64,000 nt of DNA from the NCBI GenBank assembly GCA_023525975.1, contig CM042018.1:105392001-105456000 (forward strand), read 5' to 3'. This DNA is from Smallanthus sonchifolius. Lineage: Eukaryota; Streptophyta; Magnoliopsida; Asterales; Asteraceae. The position numbers were made by a program, and so were the translations under genes. Shown here one piece after another: positions 12,331 to 24,425 of this stretch (position 1 is the stretch's first letter; each line of letters opens with the position of its first letter). The notes beneath the pieces were generated by a model. It worked only from the letters and a program-made list of their open reading frames with translations, was not told where the DNA came from and made no database searches.

Positions 12331-13472
12331 GAGTAAACTTCGTTTTTGGCCCATGTGGTTTGAACTGTTTAACCCTTTTAGTCCAAAAAAGAATCTTTTA
12401 ACATATCAGCCTCTGAGGTTGTATTTTTATAACCATTTCAGTCCATGACAATAACACTGTTAACTTTTCTGTTAAGTATATGAGCATTTTAGTCATTTTA
12501 TTTATAAGTAAACTAGTTAATTTTTTAAGTTCAATAAAAACTTTTTTTAGATTTTTTCATAAAAAAAATTTCTACTTTTTTTAAAAATGTTTTTTTTTTA
12601 CTTTTAAAAATTATTTTTTTAGTTCTTTTTTCTGTAAAAACGTCTTTTTTGAATCTTTTTTAAAACGTTTTTTGATAAAAAAAAATTTAAAACTTTTTTC
12701 ATAAAAAGAGATTTAAAAATATTTTTTTAGTTTTTTTTATAAATTTTTTTTAGCTTTTCATAAAATGTTTTTTTAACTATTTTAAAAACGTTTTTTTTTT
12801 ACTTTTTTAAGTGAACTAGTTTTAAAAATAGTGAACTATTTAAAAAAATACGTTTTTAAAATAGTTAAAAAAATATTTTACGAACAAACTAAAAAACGTT
12901 TTTATAAAAAAACGAAAAAATGTTTAAAAAAAATATTTTTTAGAAAAGTGAAAAACGTTTTTAAAAAGATTCAAAAATGTCTTTTTTTTTAAAGTAAAAA
13001 AAACGTTTTTAAAATAGTTAAAAAAACATTTTACGAAAAAAGTAAAAAACTTTTTTTATAAAAAAAAATAAATAATTGTTTTTAAAAACGTTTTTTTATA
13101 AAAAAAGTTAAAAAAGTGTTTTTTAGAAAAGTGAAAAAAAAAATTTATAAAGATTCAAAAAAGACGTTTTTACGAAAAAAAAAACAAAAAAATGATTTTA
13201 AAAAATAAAAGAAAATTTTTAAAAAAAGTAGAAAAAAAGTTTTATGAAAAAGTCTAAAAAAGTTTTTATTGAACTGAAAAGATTAACTAGTTTACTTAAA
13301 AATAAAATAACTAAAATGCCCCTATATTTAGCAGAAAAGTTAACAGAGTTAGTGTCATAGAGTGAAATGGTTACAAAAATACAACTTCAGGGGCTGATAT
13401 ATTAAAAGATTCTTTTTTGGACTAAAAGGGTTAAACAGGTCAAACCACAAGAGCCAAAAACGAAGTTTACTC
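12331..13472. mobile_element. Foldback MULE-like element (arms about 550 bp)
   Basis: The left end GAGTAAACTTCGTTTTTGGC recurs inverted at the right end, and the similarity continues through nearly the whole element to a centre near 12830-12850. A perfect 9-bp target duplication TTTCATCAA lies at 12322-12330 and 13473-13481. The inner arms are A/T runs punctuated by AACGTT. It has no coding capacity. Confidence 0.9.
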
Positions 13473-13481
13473 TTTCATCAA

Positions 13482-15234
13482 ATCAAATAAGGGGTATTTA
13501 AGTCTTTTTATATATTTATTTATTTTATCAATATTTTATAAACCCTTAAATATTCCCACATCCCTTTAAACCGTATTAACTCTAATTACCCTATTACAAT
13601 CGTCCATGTGGCCACAATAACAACATCTTCTTAATCCCAAAGATGATGACCACATGGATGATCAGCACGATCGTTATTCAAGAAGATGATATTCACATGT
13701 ACGATCATAATTCAAGAAGATGATAGCCACTAGTATTTGTCTTAAAGGAAATAATATCCTTAGAAGGCTCTCAATAATATACCACTCAAAGTTTTGTCCC
13801 CCACCTATGTGGGACGAATTCTACACTTTTCTCCTCTAGTTTTTGCAGCTTTACACAACTCTAAAAACACAACTTTGAACATTAATACATCATTCATTTT
13901 AGCTCCGTTTTGGACGTGGTTTGGTTCGTTATGAAAGCCTTCACAACAAAGAACACAAACCCAGAAAGAAATACGCAAATGAACATCGTTTGCATATATT
14001 TATTTCTATCCAAAGTTGAAAAAAACTCATTTTTCAACCTAAAGAAAAAACACATTTTTACCAAAATTCCAACATGATTTATTATAGACTCCTTAAACCT
14101 AATAGCAATGGGAGTATTCATAAAAAAATATTCTAAAATACACCTAATCTATTTGATAATCAAGAATTCATGTATAGTATATTGTTATTTTATTTAAGAC
14201 ACTAAACTCTATGATAAGGACCATACGTTATTTAGTCATGACGGATTAAATTTCTTTAATACTATTTAAAAACAATACGAAGAAAACATAATTAAACAAA
14301 TAAATTACAGCTTCTGAATACATTAAATCGGTAAACATGAAAATGTGAATATTTTTCAAGAGAAATGATTGGTAATCATAAAATAGTAATCTAAAATATA
14401 TCTAATCTATTTGATATTCAACACATTATATATTATTTTCTCTCTATTCTACTCTTATTACTTTTAACCTTTTTCATGTTTTAATATCCTTACTAAGTTC
14501 ATTTTAAATCATACCATGCAGGGCCGTCTCCGAGATTTATGATGCCTTTTACGAGTACTAGAAAATAGGCTCCTCTCTAAAACATGTAATATCTAGAAAT
14601 TGAGTGGGGGGCCTCCTAAAATTGTTGTTTTAACTTATTAAGCTCACTTTAGAACATATAATTAGTAATAAGTTTATATTTTTTTATATATATGTTAATC
14701 GACTTATGGTATCTAAATAGGAAAAAGAAATTGAGCCCCATTTGAAACTTGGGCTTTGTACGTTCCCCCACTCTGCACACCCTCGGTCCTAATACTAAGA
14801 TTAGTTGATTAAATTAGTTCTAAATATATTTAAATGCGTCGCATGTGATGGCAGCAACCAAAAGGCAATAACTGTTTACCTTTAATCCTTCTTTTCTACC
14901 TTTCTTATGTGATTAAATTCCCTACAAAAAGTTTGCTATCCTATCACACATTTAAACTCTATTAATTATATTTCTTTATTATATATCAATAAAAAAGTTT
15001 ATGATTAAAATTTGTACAACAGAAAAGCCAAACCAATCATAGTTGGGCTACGTGCACATATGTCCATTAGTGTCACTAATTACACAATTAGTGTAGTTAA
15101 TTAATAAATTAATAATACTCCAATTATAAATATTCTCTCTTCTATGAATCTTCAGATTCGGGCGTTACTCGGTTCAAATTTGAGCATCAACTATGACATA
15201 CAGATATTTCTAAAGCCAAGCTACATTAGATGAG
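13482..15234. other. AT-rich intergenic DNA, possible worn hAT MITE 14519-14790
   Basis: No gene. CAGGGCCGTCTCCGAGA at 14519 and CACCCTCGGTCCT near 14780 look like worn hAT-type ends, but no 8-bp target duplication was found. Confidence 0.3.
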
Positions 15235-15237
15235 TTA

Positions 15238-15776
15238 CGGTGAAGGGGGTCATTTACCCCTTATTCATTTACTCATTAAAACAACCCAATAGAATTGTGT
15301 CACCTCAAAACTACTCATTTACTCAAATTTTATTGAAAATACCCTACTCATTTACTCACCAACTTAAAAAAAACATTTAAATAAAAAAAGTCAATTAAAA
15401 ATTAACATAATACAATTAAAAAACTAGAAAAATATAAGCAGAGTAGGGTGCCCTCTTCAATCTAATTTATTAATTTAAAAATTAATCTAATAAGAAGATT
15501 GAAATAAATAATAAACTAACGTTAAATATAAAAAGAGAGGAAATGAAATATAACATGTTTTAATTTTTTAATTATGTTATTATATTATAACATGTATAGC
15601 AGGAATATAGCAAAAGAAGGCACAGCCTTTTTACCCGGTCAATTCCACAAACGAGTAAAATTACTCGACCAAGTTACTCGGTTGTTCTACCCGGGGTAAC
15701 GGGGGAGGTATATCCTTTTTACCCGGTCTCTATCTCTCCTACTCGGCCCAAGCCGAGTAGGGTGCCCCCTTCACCC
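15238..15776. mobile_element. Tourist/Harbinger-type MITE, GGTGAAGGGGG family
   Basis: Ends are cGGTGAAGGGGG and CCCCCTTCACCc, with the target duplication TTA on both sides (15235-15237 and 15777-15779). That is the PIF/Harbinger hallmark. It is non-coding. Its ends and inner motifs (ACCCGG, ACTCG, GAGTA) match the split MITE at 26343-29413. Confidence 0.85.
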
Positions 15777-15904
15777 TTATATGAGTTATAGCAAACGGTT
15801 TATTGAAAAATTATAATCTTAAACTAACGAGATATAAGTATATAAAACGATATGTTTTTTTATATCTTCAATTAATTATAATGTATTGTACCACTTTGAT
15901 ATTA

Positions 15905-16253
15905 GACCAAGCTAGTGTGATGGAGTCGCGCCACTTGCCACCTCACCACTTTCCGGCGCCAAACATTGAAACTAGTCGCGCCACTTGCCACCTCACCACT
16001 TTCCGGCGCCAAACATTGAAACGAGTGCATCAAAGTGGGGTACTGGGGCGCCAAGGGCACCTCCACCAAGCCCATAAAGGATGTGAAAGAGAAGAGAGAT
16101 GGAGCCCACTCTTTGATTAACCAATCAGTGCATTTTTTTTTGTTTAATTTTTAGTTAAATCACTATACCCTTGTGAATGTGTAGTTTAGTTAAAACTTCA
16201 CTGCCTACGTGACATGAACTTTTGTGCTTTTTGTTTAACCACTACACTTGGTC
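15905..16253. mobile_element. Tourist-type MITE with 50-bp internal tandem duplication
   Basis: Ends GACCAAG…CTTGGTC are flanked by TTA on both sides (15902-15904 and 16254-16256). Inside, a 50-bp unit starting GTCGCGCCACTTGCC is present twice (15925-15974 and 15975-16024), almost identical. Confidence 0.75.
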
Positions 16254-16256
16254 TTA

Positions 16257-18358
16257 CATGACACATAACATGGTTAATGATGTAGATCAACTATGAAAGA
16301 TAAAAACATTATCTCATAATTGGTTAAAACATATACAATATTTTCAACCACGAGGGATTCAGACTTGACATGAATTTTGATATTTCTAGTCTCATTCCTG
16401 ATTATAGAATTGTATCTTAAGTCTAGGGGTCGTTTACTAGATTGCTCATTAACCGTCAAGTTCGTGGGTTTTATCAGATTTCAGGATCCTCATTTATGAT
16501 CATATGCGGCTAAAATCTACTAAAGCATTTAAACTTTTAACAGTTTCATGTTTATAACAGTTTTAACAAGTTAAAAAGTTATACATATTGCATACATACC
16601 ATTTATCATGAATTCACCGTAACAAGTATATGTATCATAATAACCATGACATCAATCAAAGCCCAAGGGAGACATTGAGACACATATATTTTCACATTAA
16701 AATCACTTATTATATTTTTATATTATACAAACTCTTTATACATCGAGACCCCTTATATAAAGATAGAACTTATATATATATATAAAAACATGGCCTAAGT
16801 TATATATGATAATGATAATGATAATGATAATGCACCAATAGGTAATGTATCAATTAATATTGATAGTGAACAAATCACCTCATAAATGGAGAGATGATTT
16901 GTACAACTAATATTACATTACCTAATACTAAGTACAACATATATATTTATACAATACAACTTGTTATTACAATATGTCTAATGATATATACTATTTAATT
17001 TTAATTTTAATTTTAATTTTAATTTTAATTTTAATTTTAGTAGTGCACAAATCATCTTTATTTATAAATAAATAAATTAGAATTTACCAAATAAATTACC
17101 TATATTTAAAAAAAGAGTAGATAACAATATATATAAAATATTTATATATATTATTGCTGATAAAGTTGTCCAAGGACCACCGACTTAACGACAAATCATG
17201 ATGACCCAATACCACGTTGTATTCATGGGAAAGAAACAGTAAATGGGTTAACACAAAACTAATGACTAAAAACAAATACTTGGATCATTTGTTTAATATG
17301 ATCATTGTGACTTTTTAAAAATAACATATTAAAAATGCAATTAACTATAATGCAGTTATTAAAGTTATGGAGGAAAAAGTGTTATATTTATCCTAAAAAT
17401 ATGTTATAAGCGAACCGCTATTTCATATATAACTCTACAGACAATTTGCTGCTTCGACCTATACGGAACAACGTGTCGCATTTCATGTTTTATTTCGTAT
17501 ATGTTATAAATAAACCTGATCATGTTGTATTATATATGGATGTTGAGTTAGTAGACATAACATAATCCTTACAATCAGGGGTGGGTTTATATGATGAGCA
17601 CTGATATTACATGATATTGTAAAAAAATTGTTTTTTTTGTTATATTTGTATCTGAAAGTCAAGTGACACAGTATTTTTTTGGTTGATAGTCCAAAAGATA
17701 GAGAAGTATGGCGATTTTGAAGTTGTTTTAGTCTTTTAGCAAGAGTTGAATCGGAATATTGCTTATAAGATTATTAGTGTGTATTACTATCAGAATTATG
17801 GTTAATTTCAGTGATCCGAATACATAAACTTGGTGACACCGGTAAAAAAGAATTATAATCTGTCACTGTTTAAAATGAACACGTGTACATATAAATGGCT
17901 AGAATCATAAATACTTACCAACGCGTCTAAACTGTTTTATCATATAGTATTTAGCGTAACCAAGTTTTCAAATGGACCTTAATTTTAAACCGACACCCAA
18001 AACAAAACAAGTTATACAAGATTAAATTAACAAAAGTGGGAATTTAAGCATGTTACAATAATGATGAGAAGTGGAATCCTTTTCTTTATAAAAATTGTAA
18101 ATGCTAGTAGCATGTGACGATGGTAGTGACGTTAATGGAACCTTAAAACAGTGTTTAAGGTTTTAATAGATATGTTGATAACTAAAGTTGGTTCACTTTG
18201 GACTTCAAAATTGGGGCCGTACCATTGTTTGCTGTCTAACCATTAAGCACTTAGCCATTAAGTGACTGGTTTATCGACTTAATAGTTTGTTTTTTTATGA
18301 CTGTGTGCGCTAGGAAACCGATTGTTGATATTAAATAATTAGTATAAATAAGTAATAG
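16257..18358. other. AT-rich intergenic DNA with simple repeats and a small hairpin
   Basis: It holds (GATAAT)n at about 16808-16832, (AATTTT)n at about 16997-17038, and a foldback at 16832-16927. No gene is seen. Confidence 0.4.
16832..16927. repeat. Small foldback (imperfect hairpin)
   Basis: AATAGGTAATGTATCAATTA on the left pairs imperfectly with TAATATTACATTACCTAATA on the right. An inner ACAAATCA/TGATTTGT stem surrounds a loop of about 18 nt. A related ACAAATCATC word recurs near 17047. It could be a tiny MITE or a small-RNA hairpin. Confidence 0.5.
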
Positions 18359-18367
18359 CATTCATTA

Positions 18368-18874
18368 GGGTTGTCCAAATTGCTCGACGCTCGATCGAAA
18401 AATGTTTGTTTGATTTCGGCTCGGTTTGTAAACGAGTCGATTGGCTTGGTTCAGTTTGTAAACGAATCGAGCACGAGCAAAAGTACGCTCGCTCGAATTA
18501 TTTATCAGTTTATTTTATATATACACACACACAAATATACAATTACATTGACTCAGTGACTAATTTCTATACTATAAAATTGCCCCAATACTATAAAATT
18601 ATTAACCTAACCCACTACCTAATTGTCTAAGTTATAAAAATTCAAAAGCCTAGTTCCATAAAAAAATTACCTAACTCAGTCACTTAGTCGCTTTTGTCCG
18701 CTCTCAATCTCGTTCACACTTCACGACCTCAATCCTTACAGTATGAGAGTCAAAATTGCTCGACGTTCGAAACTAGCTCGATGCTCAATCGAAAAATGCT
18801 CGTTCGATTTCAGCTCGGTTTGTAAGCACGAGCATACCCTTGCTCGGTTCGGTTCGGCTCGTGAAAATCCCTAA
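18368..18874. mobile_element. GCTCG-rich interspersed element, copy 1
   Basis: Ends are rich in GCTCG/CGAGC words, and the middle is AT-rich. An 8-of-9-base flanking duplication is present (CATTCATTA at 18359-18367, CATTCATAA at 18875-18883). It belongs to the same loose family as the copies near 20.6, 33.1 and 63.4 kb. Confidence 0.6.
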
Positions 18875-18989
18875 CATTCATAATGAGTACTCAAGGTTAA
18901 ATATGATATTGGTAAAGAAAAACACATTTATTATAGTCATTTTTCGATATATTTAGAAGAATAGACACCAACAGAATATGAGACTCTAC

Positions 18990-19747
18990 GGGTCTGTTTG
19001 GTATGGGGTAATGGAATGGACGAGGTAATGGAATGGACGAGGGAATGGAATGAACGAGTTAATGGAATGGACAAAGGAATGAAATGGACAATTTCATTCC
19101 ATTGTCTTGTTTGGTTACCATGAGAGAATGGAATAAATCATTACTTTATGTTGTTTGGTAGGCTAGAAAAGACGAAGGAATAAAATCGGTGGTGAGTGGC
19201 GGCGGTGGTGGTGGGTGACGGTGGGTGATGGTGGCGGTGGTGGGTGGTTGTGGGTGTGGGTGGGGGTGGCAGTGGCGGTGGTAGGAGGTGGTGGTGGTGG
19301 GTGGTGGAGAAGGCGACAGTGGTGGTGATGGTGGCGGTGGTGGGAGGTGGCGGTGGGTGGCGGCGGCGATGGGAGGTGGTGGTGGGTGGTGGCGGTGGTG
19401 TGGTTGTGGGTGGCGGTGGTGGTGGCGGCGAGAGATGGTGGTGGGTGGTGGAGGCGGCGGCGATGGTGGTGGGTGGTGGACGCGGTGGTGGGAGGTAGTG
19501 GTGGGTGGTGGTTGGTGTTAGTGGGTGGTGGTGATAAGAGGGTGTGGTGGTGATTAAGGGTGAAATAGGGGATGAAATGAAAAAAAAACAAGGGGGTGGA
19601 TGGAATGAATTTGAGGGATTTAGAGGGAATAACATTTCTTGTGGAATGGGTGATTCCATTCCATCGTCCAACCAAACACCATTTTTTTCATTCCCTCGTA
19701 ATCGTCTATTCCATTCCATGTCTCATTCCTGCATACCAAACGCTACC
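18990..19747. mobile_element. MITE with GGAATGG minisatellite ends and G-rich core
   Basis: The left end GGGTCTGTTTGGTATG resembles the inverse of the right end (CATACCAAACGCTACC). TAC flanks both sides (18987-18989 and 19748-19750), a possible 3-bp Harbinger-like duplication. GGAATGGACGAGGTAAT-like units repeat inside the left end. The core (19190-19550) is a GGTGGTGGC tract on the plus strand. The long Gly-rich and Pro/His/Thr-rich ORFs it creates are by-products of the repeat. Confidence 0.65.
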
Positions 19748-19750
19748 TAC

Positions 19751-20275
19751 GTCTCTACTTGTTTTTTCTTTTTATTTTAATACTAAAGAAATAGAGCAAA
19801 TTTATATAATATTTTAGTTGTAATATATTTGGTTATAAAATATACTTATTTGTACATATATATTTTTAACAAAGAAAATAAAATTTTAATTTAATAGTTT
19901 TGTTTAAATACACAATTTATTCAAAAACTTTATAAACTTATATAGATTTCTATAACAACATAATTAAAGTTGTCTTGTTTTTACTTCAACTACTATTCAA
20001 TATATAAAAACTTATTAGAAGACCTAAAACCTGTTTGATTCATACAATGGGATACAAACACAAATGTGGAAATAAAATTATTAATAAAATACCATGGACG
20101 TTTTATTAACCAATTTATCTTTAGTTACATCCAACACGTGAACCGGGAAAACAATGTTACACCCAAAACTCGTTGGTACGTCGTATCATATTTTCACAAA
20201 TATCCTTAACTGTTTATCTAATCTGAAAACTCGAATTTTTGTGTCTAGAAATGGCCCGTGGGGATGAAAACTCGC
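19751..20275. other. 3' flank of the KAS I gene
   Basis: AT-rich. On the minus strand an AATAAA (20102-20107) lies about 170 bp past the KAS I stop and is a candidate poly(A) signal. Nothing else is recognised. Confidence 0.4.
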
Positions 20276-23200
20276 TCATGGCTTGAAAGGAGCGAATGCA
20301 ACCACCGAATTATGCCCACCAAACCCGAACGAGTTAGAGATGGCTGTAGTAAGACAAGAAACAAACATAATTAAGTCTGAAACATAGTATAAATGGATTA
20401 AACATGTCGAACCGTTGACTCAAGTGTATTTTTAATGCAACAAACCTCCTAAATCAAATTCAACATCTACTTATATATTAAAATTAGAATTTTAAGATAA
20501 AAAGTATTTAGGGTCAGCCCAACCAGAACCAACCTACACAAAAATGCATGTTTTGCGGCCGCTCTACTACAAGAGCGCTCTTGCTCAGCTTGTTAATATT
20601 TTTTCAAGCCGGAGTTTAGCACGTTTATTATTTATTAAATATTTAATTATTTTATTTATATACATATACAACTATTTTTATATATATTTATAATATAGTT
20701 TTATATATATATATATATAACAAAATATATATTATTTAGTTTTTTTTATGATAATTTTATATATAGTAACATTTATTATGTAATTATATATTTATTATGT
20801 ATAATAAAAATTATTATATTTATATAAATAATAGGCTTGTTTTAGTTAAGCTCGGTATGTGAAGCTCGGGCTCGAACTCATTTAAGCTCGGCTTGTTTCG
20901 GGTTTTTAACGAGATCTCGAGTAGCTCACGAGCAGCTCGGCTCGGCTCGTTTACACATTTAGTATTGTAGTGTTATTTTCATTGCGTTTGACACATACCA
21001 ACATTGACCTCATGCTGTTTCTTCACATTTGGGACAGTATCGATGTCAACTTCAGGCTCCAAGTTCTGCATACATGAAGAAAACTATCAGAACCCGATTG
21101 CGTATGAAACAACTAAAAACGTGGCTAAACGGGCCAGGGTCTTAGCCCGTACATCTTGGTTAATCGTGGGGTGCAGCCAGCCAGTAGTGATCGCTTTTAT
21201 GCACGCGATGGCTTCCAATCCACCAGCAGCTCCAAGACCATGACCAATCGTAGACTAAAACAAAAACATTTCATTATTAAGGTTAACTTTCATTATATGA
21301 TTCAAATAATAGAATCGCGAAGAGGCGCGATTATTGAAGTGGGCTATAGTGTTCTTGCCTTTGTTCCATTCATCTTTATCCCAGATGTATCCTTAAAGAT
21401 CTTCTTGATGGCATTAACTTCTGCTAAATCCCCAGCTAGTGTTGATGTGGCATGGCTGTTCACATAGTTCACCTACAAGTGTGTGTGCTTGCGCTCGTGA
21501 GGAATTGAGGATAGACCGATTTCATGTTATGTGTGACGAGTTATAGATTAGGGTCTCGTGATTTTACCTCTTCGGGTGAAATGCCCGAGTCTTCTAAACA
21601 TTTTGTTATGCAAGTTGACACCCCAAGCCCGTCTTTGCGGGGATCCGTCATGTGATGTGCATCACAAGTAATGCCGCCACCTAAATACTCGGCGATTATA
21701 TTAGCCCCGCGTTTTGTTGCATGCTCCAAGCTTTCCATAATCTGAAAAGGTTTGATATGTTACTACTTGTTTGACTTTCAAAAGTCAAATCCGATTCCAA
21801 GCCTACATACACGAAGGACTCGTGTTGGATCTCAGGCTTGGAACCGAGCAATTTTGGGCTTAAGAAACTCTTGTAGCCACATGAGATCTTGGGCCCAAGT
21901 TAAGCTTCTATGAGGCCCAAATCATATAATAGAGAGACTTGCCCAATATCTTTTTATCTAAATGATTTGGGCAACTTTTAAACTGTTTGACCCGTTTTCT
22001 TATTATCCGATTTTTCTTATATCAATTATTCGACTTATTATCAATAAAATATTACCAAAAATAATACATTTTCATATACATAGGTTAAAAGATGAAAAGG
22101 GGTTGTAAATTTACCAACACACCCGAACCTTCACCGATAACAAAACCGTCACGATTTTGGTCCCAAGGTCTAGAAGCCCTATGGGGCTCATCATTTCTTT
22201 GTGAGAGCGCTCTGCAAGCAATGAATCCGCCAACCCCAGTTGCATTAACCGCAGCTTCAGTCCCACCGGCTACCATAATATCAGCATCTCCTCTTCTGAT
22301 GTGATTTGCAGCTTGAAAAAAGCAATAGTTTGCGGTTGCACACGCCGTTGAAATAGAGTAATTCGGGCCCATTAAGCCCGTATCTATAGCTAACAACGCT
22401 GACCCCATGTTGGTGATGGAGTAAGGAATGAAAAATGGAGTGATGTTCTTGTATCCCTTTTGAATAAGTGCTTCCACTCCGGTGCTAAAAGCCGTTAAGC
22501 CTCCCATACCTGACCCCACTAGAACTCCGATTCGGGTTCTATCCATCTATTATTATAAACAGTTAAAACATTAGATTTATTTAAAGGCAACAGTTTCAAC
22601 CCATTTACTTGTAAAAGGGTTGACTCAGGTTAGGTTTCATCTCTATTGGATCAGATGGATAGATAACTGAAAAAGAAACGAGTCAACCGACCAAAGTGTA
22701 TTTTTAATAGGGCTGCTAAACGGGTCGTGTTTACGGGTTGATGGGTCGAACTCAACACGAACCTGAAAATTTTACACGAACCCAAACCAGAAAATCATGT
22801 CACACACATTGTGAACCCGAACACGACACATGTATTTGCGGGTTGACACAACCATGACCCATTTAGCCCGAAAAAAATATTATTTAATTTTCTATTTTGC
22901 ATATTAATACTTTAAAATTCTAAATTTACATATTATGTTTAAACTATGCCAATTTGTTTTTAAACTTTTAAATTTTCGTCTAAAAATGCCCAAATAGTTT
23001 AAGTTATAACATAAAACTCATTAAAAAAATAAATAAATGGGCTAAACGATCAACCCGTGAACCCACCAGGTTGGCACGAACACGCACCGTCTAGCTAAAC
23101 ATGTTGGCGGTTCCGACCCGAAACTGACCCCTCAATTTTTATACATAAAGCCACCTCAACATTTTATTCTAAAACTTAGCTTACTATTGAAACTATATAA

Positions 23201-24416
23201 ACTTGGTTATTGGGCTATAAGCGCTTTTGGGCCAACCTGGCCTGACCCATTTCAGCTGGCACTAAATAATATAGATCACCCTTTCGACCCAATTCCCATT
23301 TTGACCCGTTATCCAACTCCCATTTTTCAACAATTTGGTTAAAAAGACTCACGGTTTCAAGAACATTTTGGCTAAGATCGGCATCCTCGAGGGCCTTTTT
23401 GCCGGCAACCAAACAATACCTCCAACAGTCATCAAGACGACGGTCATTTTTACCATCAATGTATCCTACCGATGAAAAATATCGAATCTGACCAGCAAAA
23501 CGAACTGTAAAAGTGGAAGCATCGAATCTATCGATTAGAGTGATCCCACTCTGACCTTCAAGAAGCTTGTCGTAGAATGTGTTCACATCGTTGCCGAAAA
23601 CAGAAACAAGCCCCATTCCGGTAATCATAACCCTTTTCTTCGGGTCTGTTTCTCGTTTGGGAGCCGAAACAGTTGTTGCAGCCATGGCCTTGATCGCTCT
23701 AGATTTCGAGCCTGCAAATAGGCAAAGTTAGCTATCAATACATTATGACTGAGATCATATCTACAGTATGATCGAAATGAGCCACTTTTAATTATGGTGT
23801 TAAACGAGTCGTGTTCACGGGTTGACGGGTCCAACCCGACACCCAAAAACCCGATAATTGTGTCAGATATATGAAATTGAACACCACATGAATATTCGCG
23901 AGTTGACATGAACACGACCCATTTAACCCGATTTTTCTTTTTATTTTTTTTTTCGCATATTAAATTACAATTTTACAACAAAAAAGTATAAATGTATATA
24001 AAGCAATTACATTGTAATTATAAAATCTCATGTCAATTTCTCTTTTTAAGTTTAAATTTTGGTATAAAAATACCCGACTAATTTAATTCATTACACAAAA
24101 CACATTTAAAAAAATAAATGTGTTAAACTGGTCAACCCATGAACCAGCCGAGTTGACACAAACTTGACCCGTTTAGCTAACGGGTTCACAGGTTCTTGAT
24201 CCAAACCACCAAATTTCGTGTTAGGTTTGTGTCGTATCAGAAATTCATACCAGAAGTAGAAGCGGACCAGCTAGGATTGAACCCAGATGGAGCAACAACC
24301 TGTTTAGCCTCCATGGCTCTTAACCCATTGTATTGCGGCATAGAACCTCCATTGTTGGTTAATTCTTTTCTCCTCAAAATCAAACCAGAAGAACAAGTGG
24401 TGGCAATGCTTGCCAT
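20276..24416 (-). CDS. KAS1: 3-oxoacyl-[acyl-carrier-protein] synthase I, plastid (KAS I), 8 exons
   Basis: KAS I condenses malonyl-ACP with C4-C14 acyl-ACP in plastid fatty acid synthesis. Inferred exons (minus strand): 24416-24251, 23711-23353, 22546-22115, 21741-21568, 21472-21359, 21254-21153, 21065-20999 and 20343-20276. They sum to 1482 nt (493 aa plus stop), with phases agreeing at every join. Residues 1 to about 65 look like a Ser/Ala-rich plastid transit peptide. The KAS body starts at about 66 (VSAPKRETDPKKR). Active-site residues are present: Cys244 (STACATANYC), His384 (NSHATST), Lys415 (NGTK) and His420 (TIGHGLGAAGG), plus the GFGGHN loop in exon 8. Differences from typical KAS I include IRYFSS for IRGFSS, DDCWRYC for DDCLRYC, and NGTKSTIGHG for NATKSMIGHC, so it may be a diverged paralogue. 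Intron 5 has a GC donor. An alternative in-frame ATG lies 9 nt upstream. Confidence 0.92.
20560..20957. repeat. GCTCG-rich AT-cored element in KAS I intron 7, copy 2
   Basis: The intron (20344-20998) is mostly an AT-rich core ending in GAGCTCGG-type words and GCTCGGCTCGTTTACAC. This is the inverse of the terminal motif at 33083. The left edge is approximate and no target duplication was found. It separates exon 8 from the rest of KAS I without breaking the frame. Confidence 0.55.
21255..21358 (-). other. KAS I intron 5 with non-canonical GC-AG borders
   Basis: Exon 5 ends ACAAAG and the next bases are GCAAGAAC. The acceptor is TTTTAG. The GC donor keeps the strong AAG|GCAAG context typical of the minority GC-AG class. 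No GT nearby preserves the conserved GTK-S join. Confidence 0.75.
22707..23125. repeat. GACCCG-type repeat in KAS I intron 2
   Basis: Starts near GCTAAACGGGTCGTGTTTAC and ends with inverted-type words (GGCACGAACACGCACC…TAGCTAA). The AT-rich middle and border words match the repeat in intron 1. Its class is not settled. Confidence 0.6.
23797..24240. repeat. GACCCG-type repeat in KAS I intron 1
   Basis: Starts TTAAACGAGTCGTGTTCACG and ends near GACCCGTTTAGCTAACGGG. It is clearly related to the copy in intron 2 and in the same orientation. It reaches to within about 10 bp of the exon 1 donor site. Confidence 0.6.
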
Positions 24417-24425
24417 TCTTCCCAA

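Noticed and set aside
19141..19719. Long Pro/His/Thr-rich and Gly-rich ORFs on both strands
   Set aside because: They arise from a GGT/ACC simple-sequence tract inside a MITE; open frames on both strands are a composition effect.
22085..22546. Separate single-exon ketoacyl synthase fragments as pseudogenes
   Set aside because: The pieces join in phase with proper splice sites into one complete KAS I gene, including a last exon at 20276-20343 that is easy to miss.
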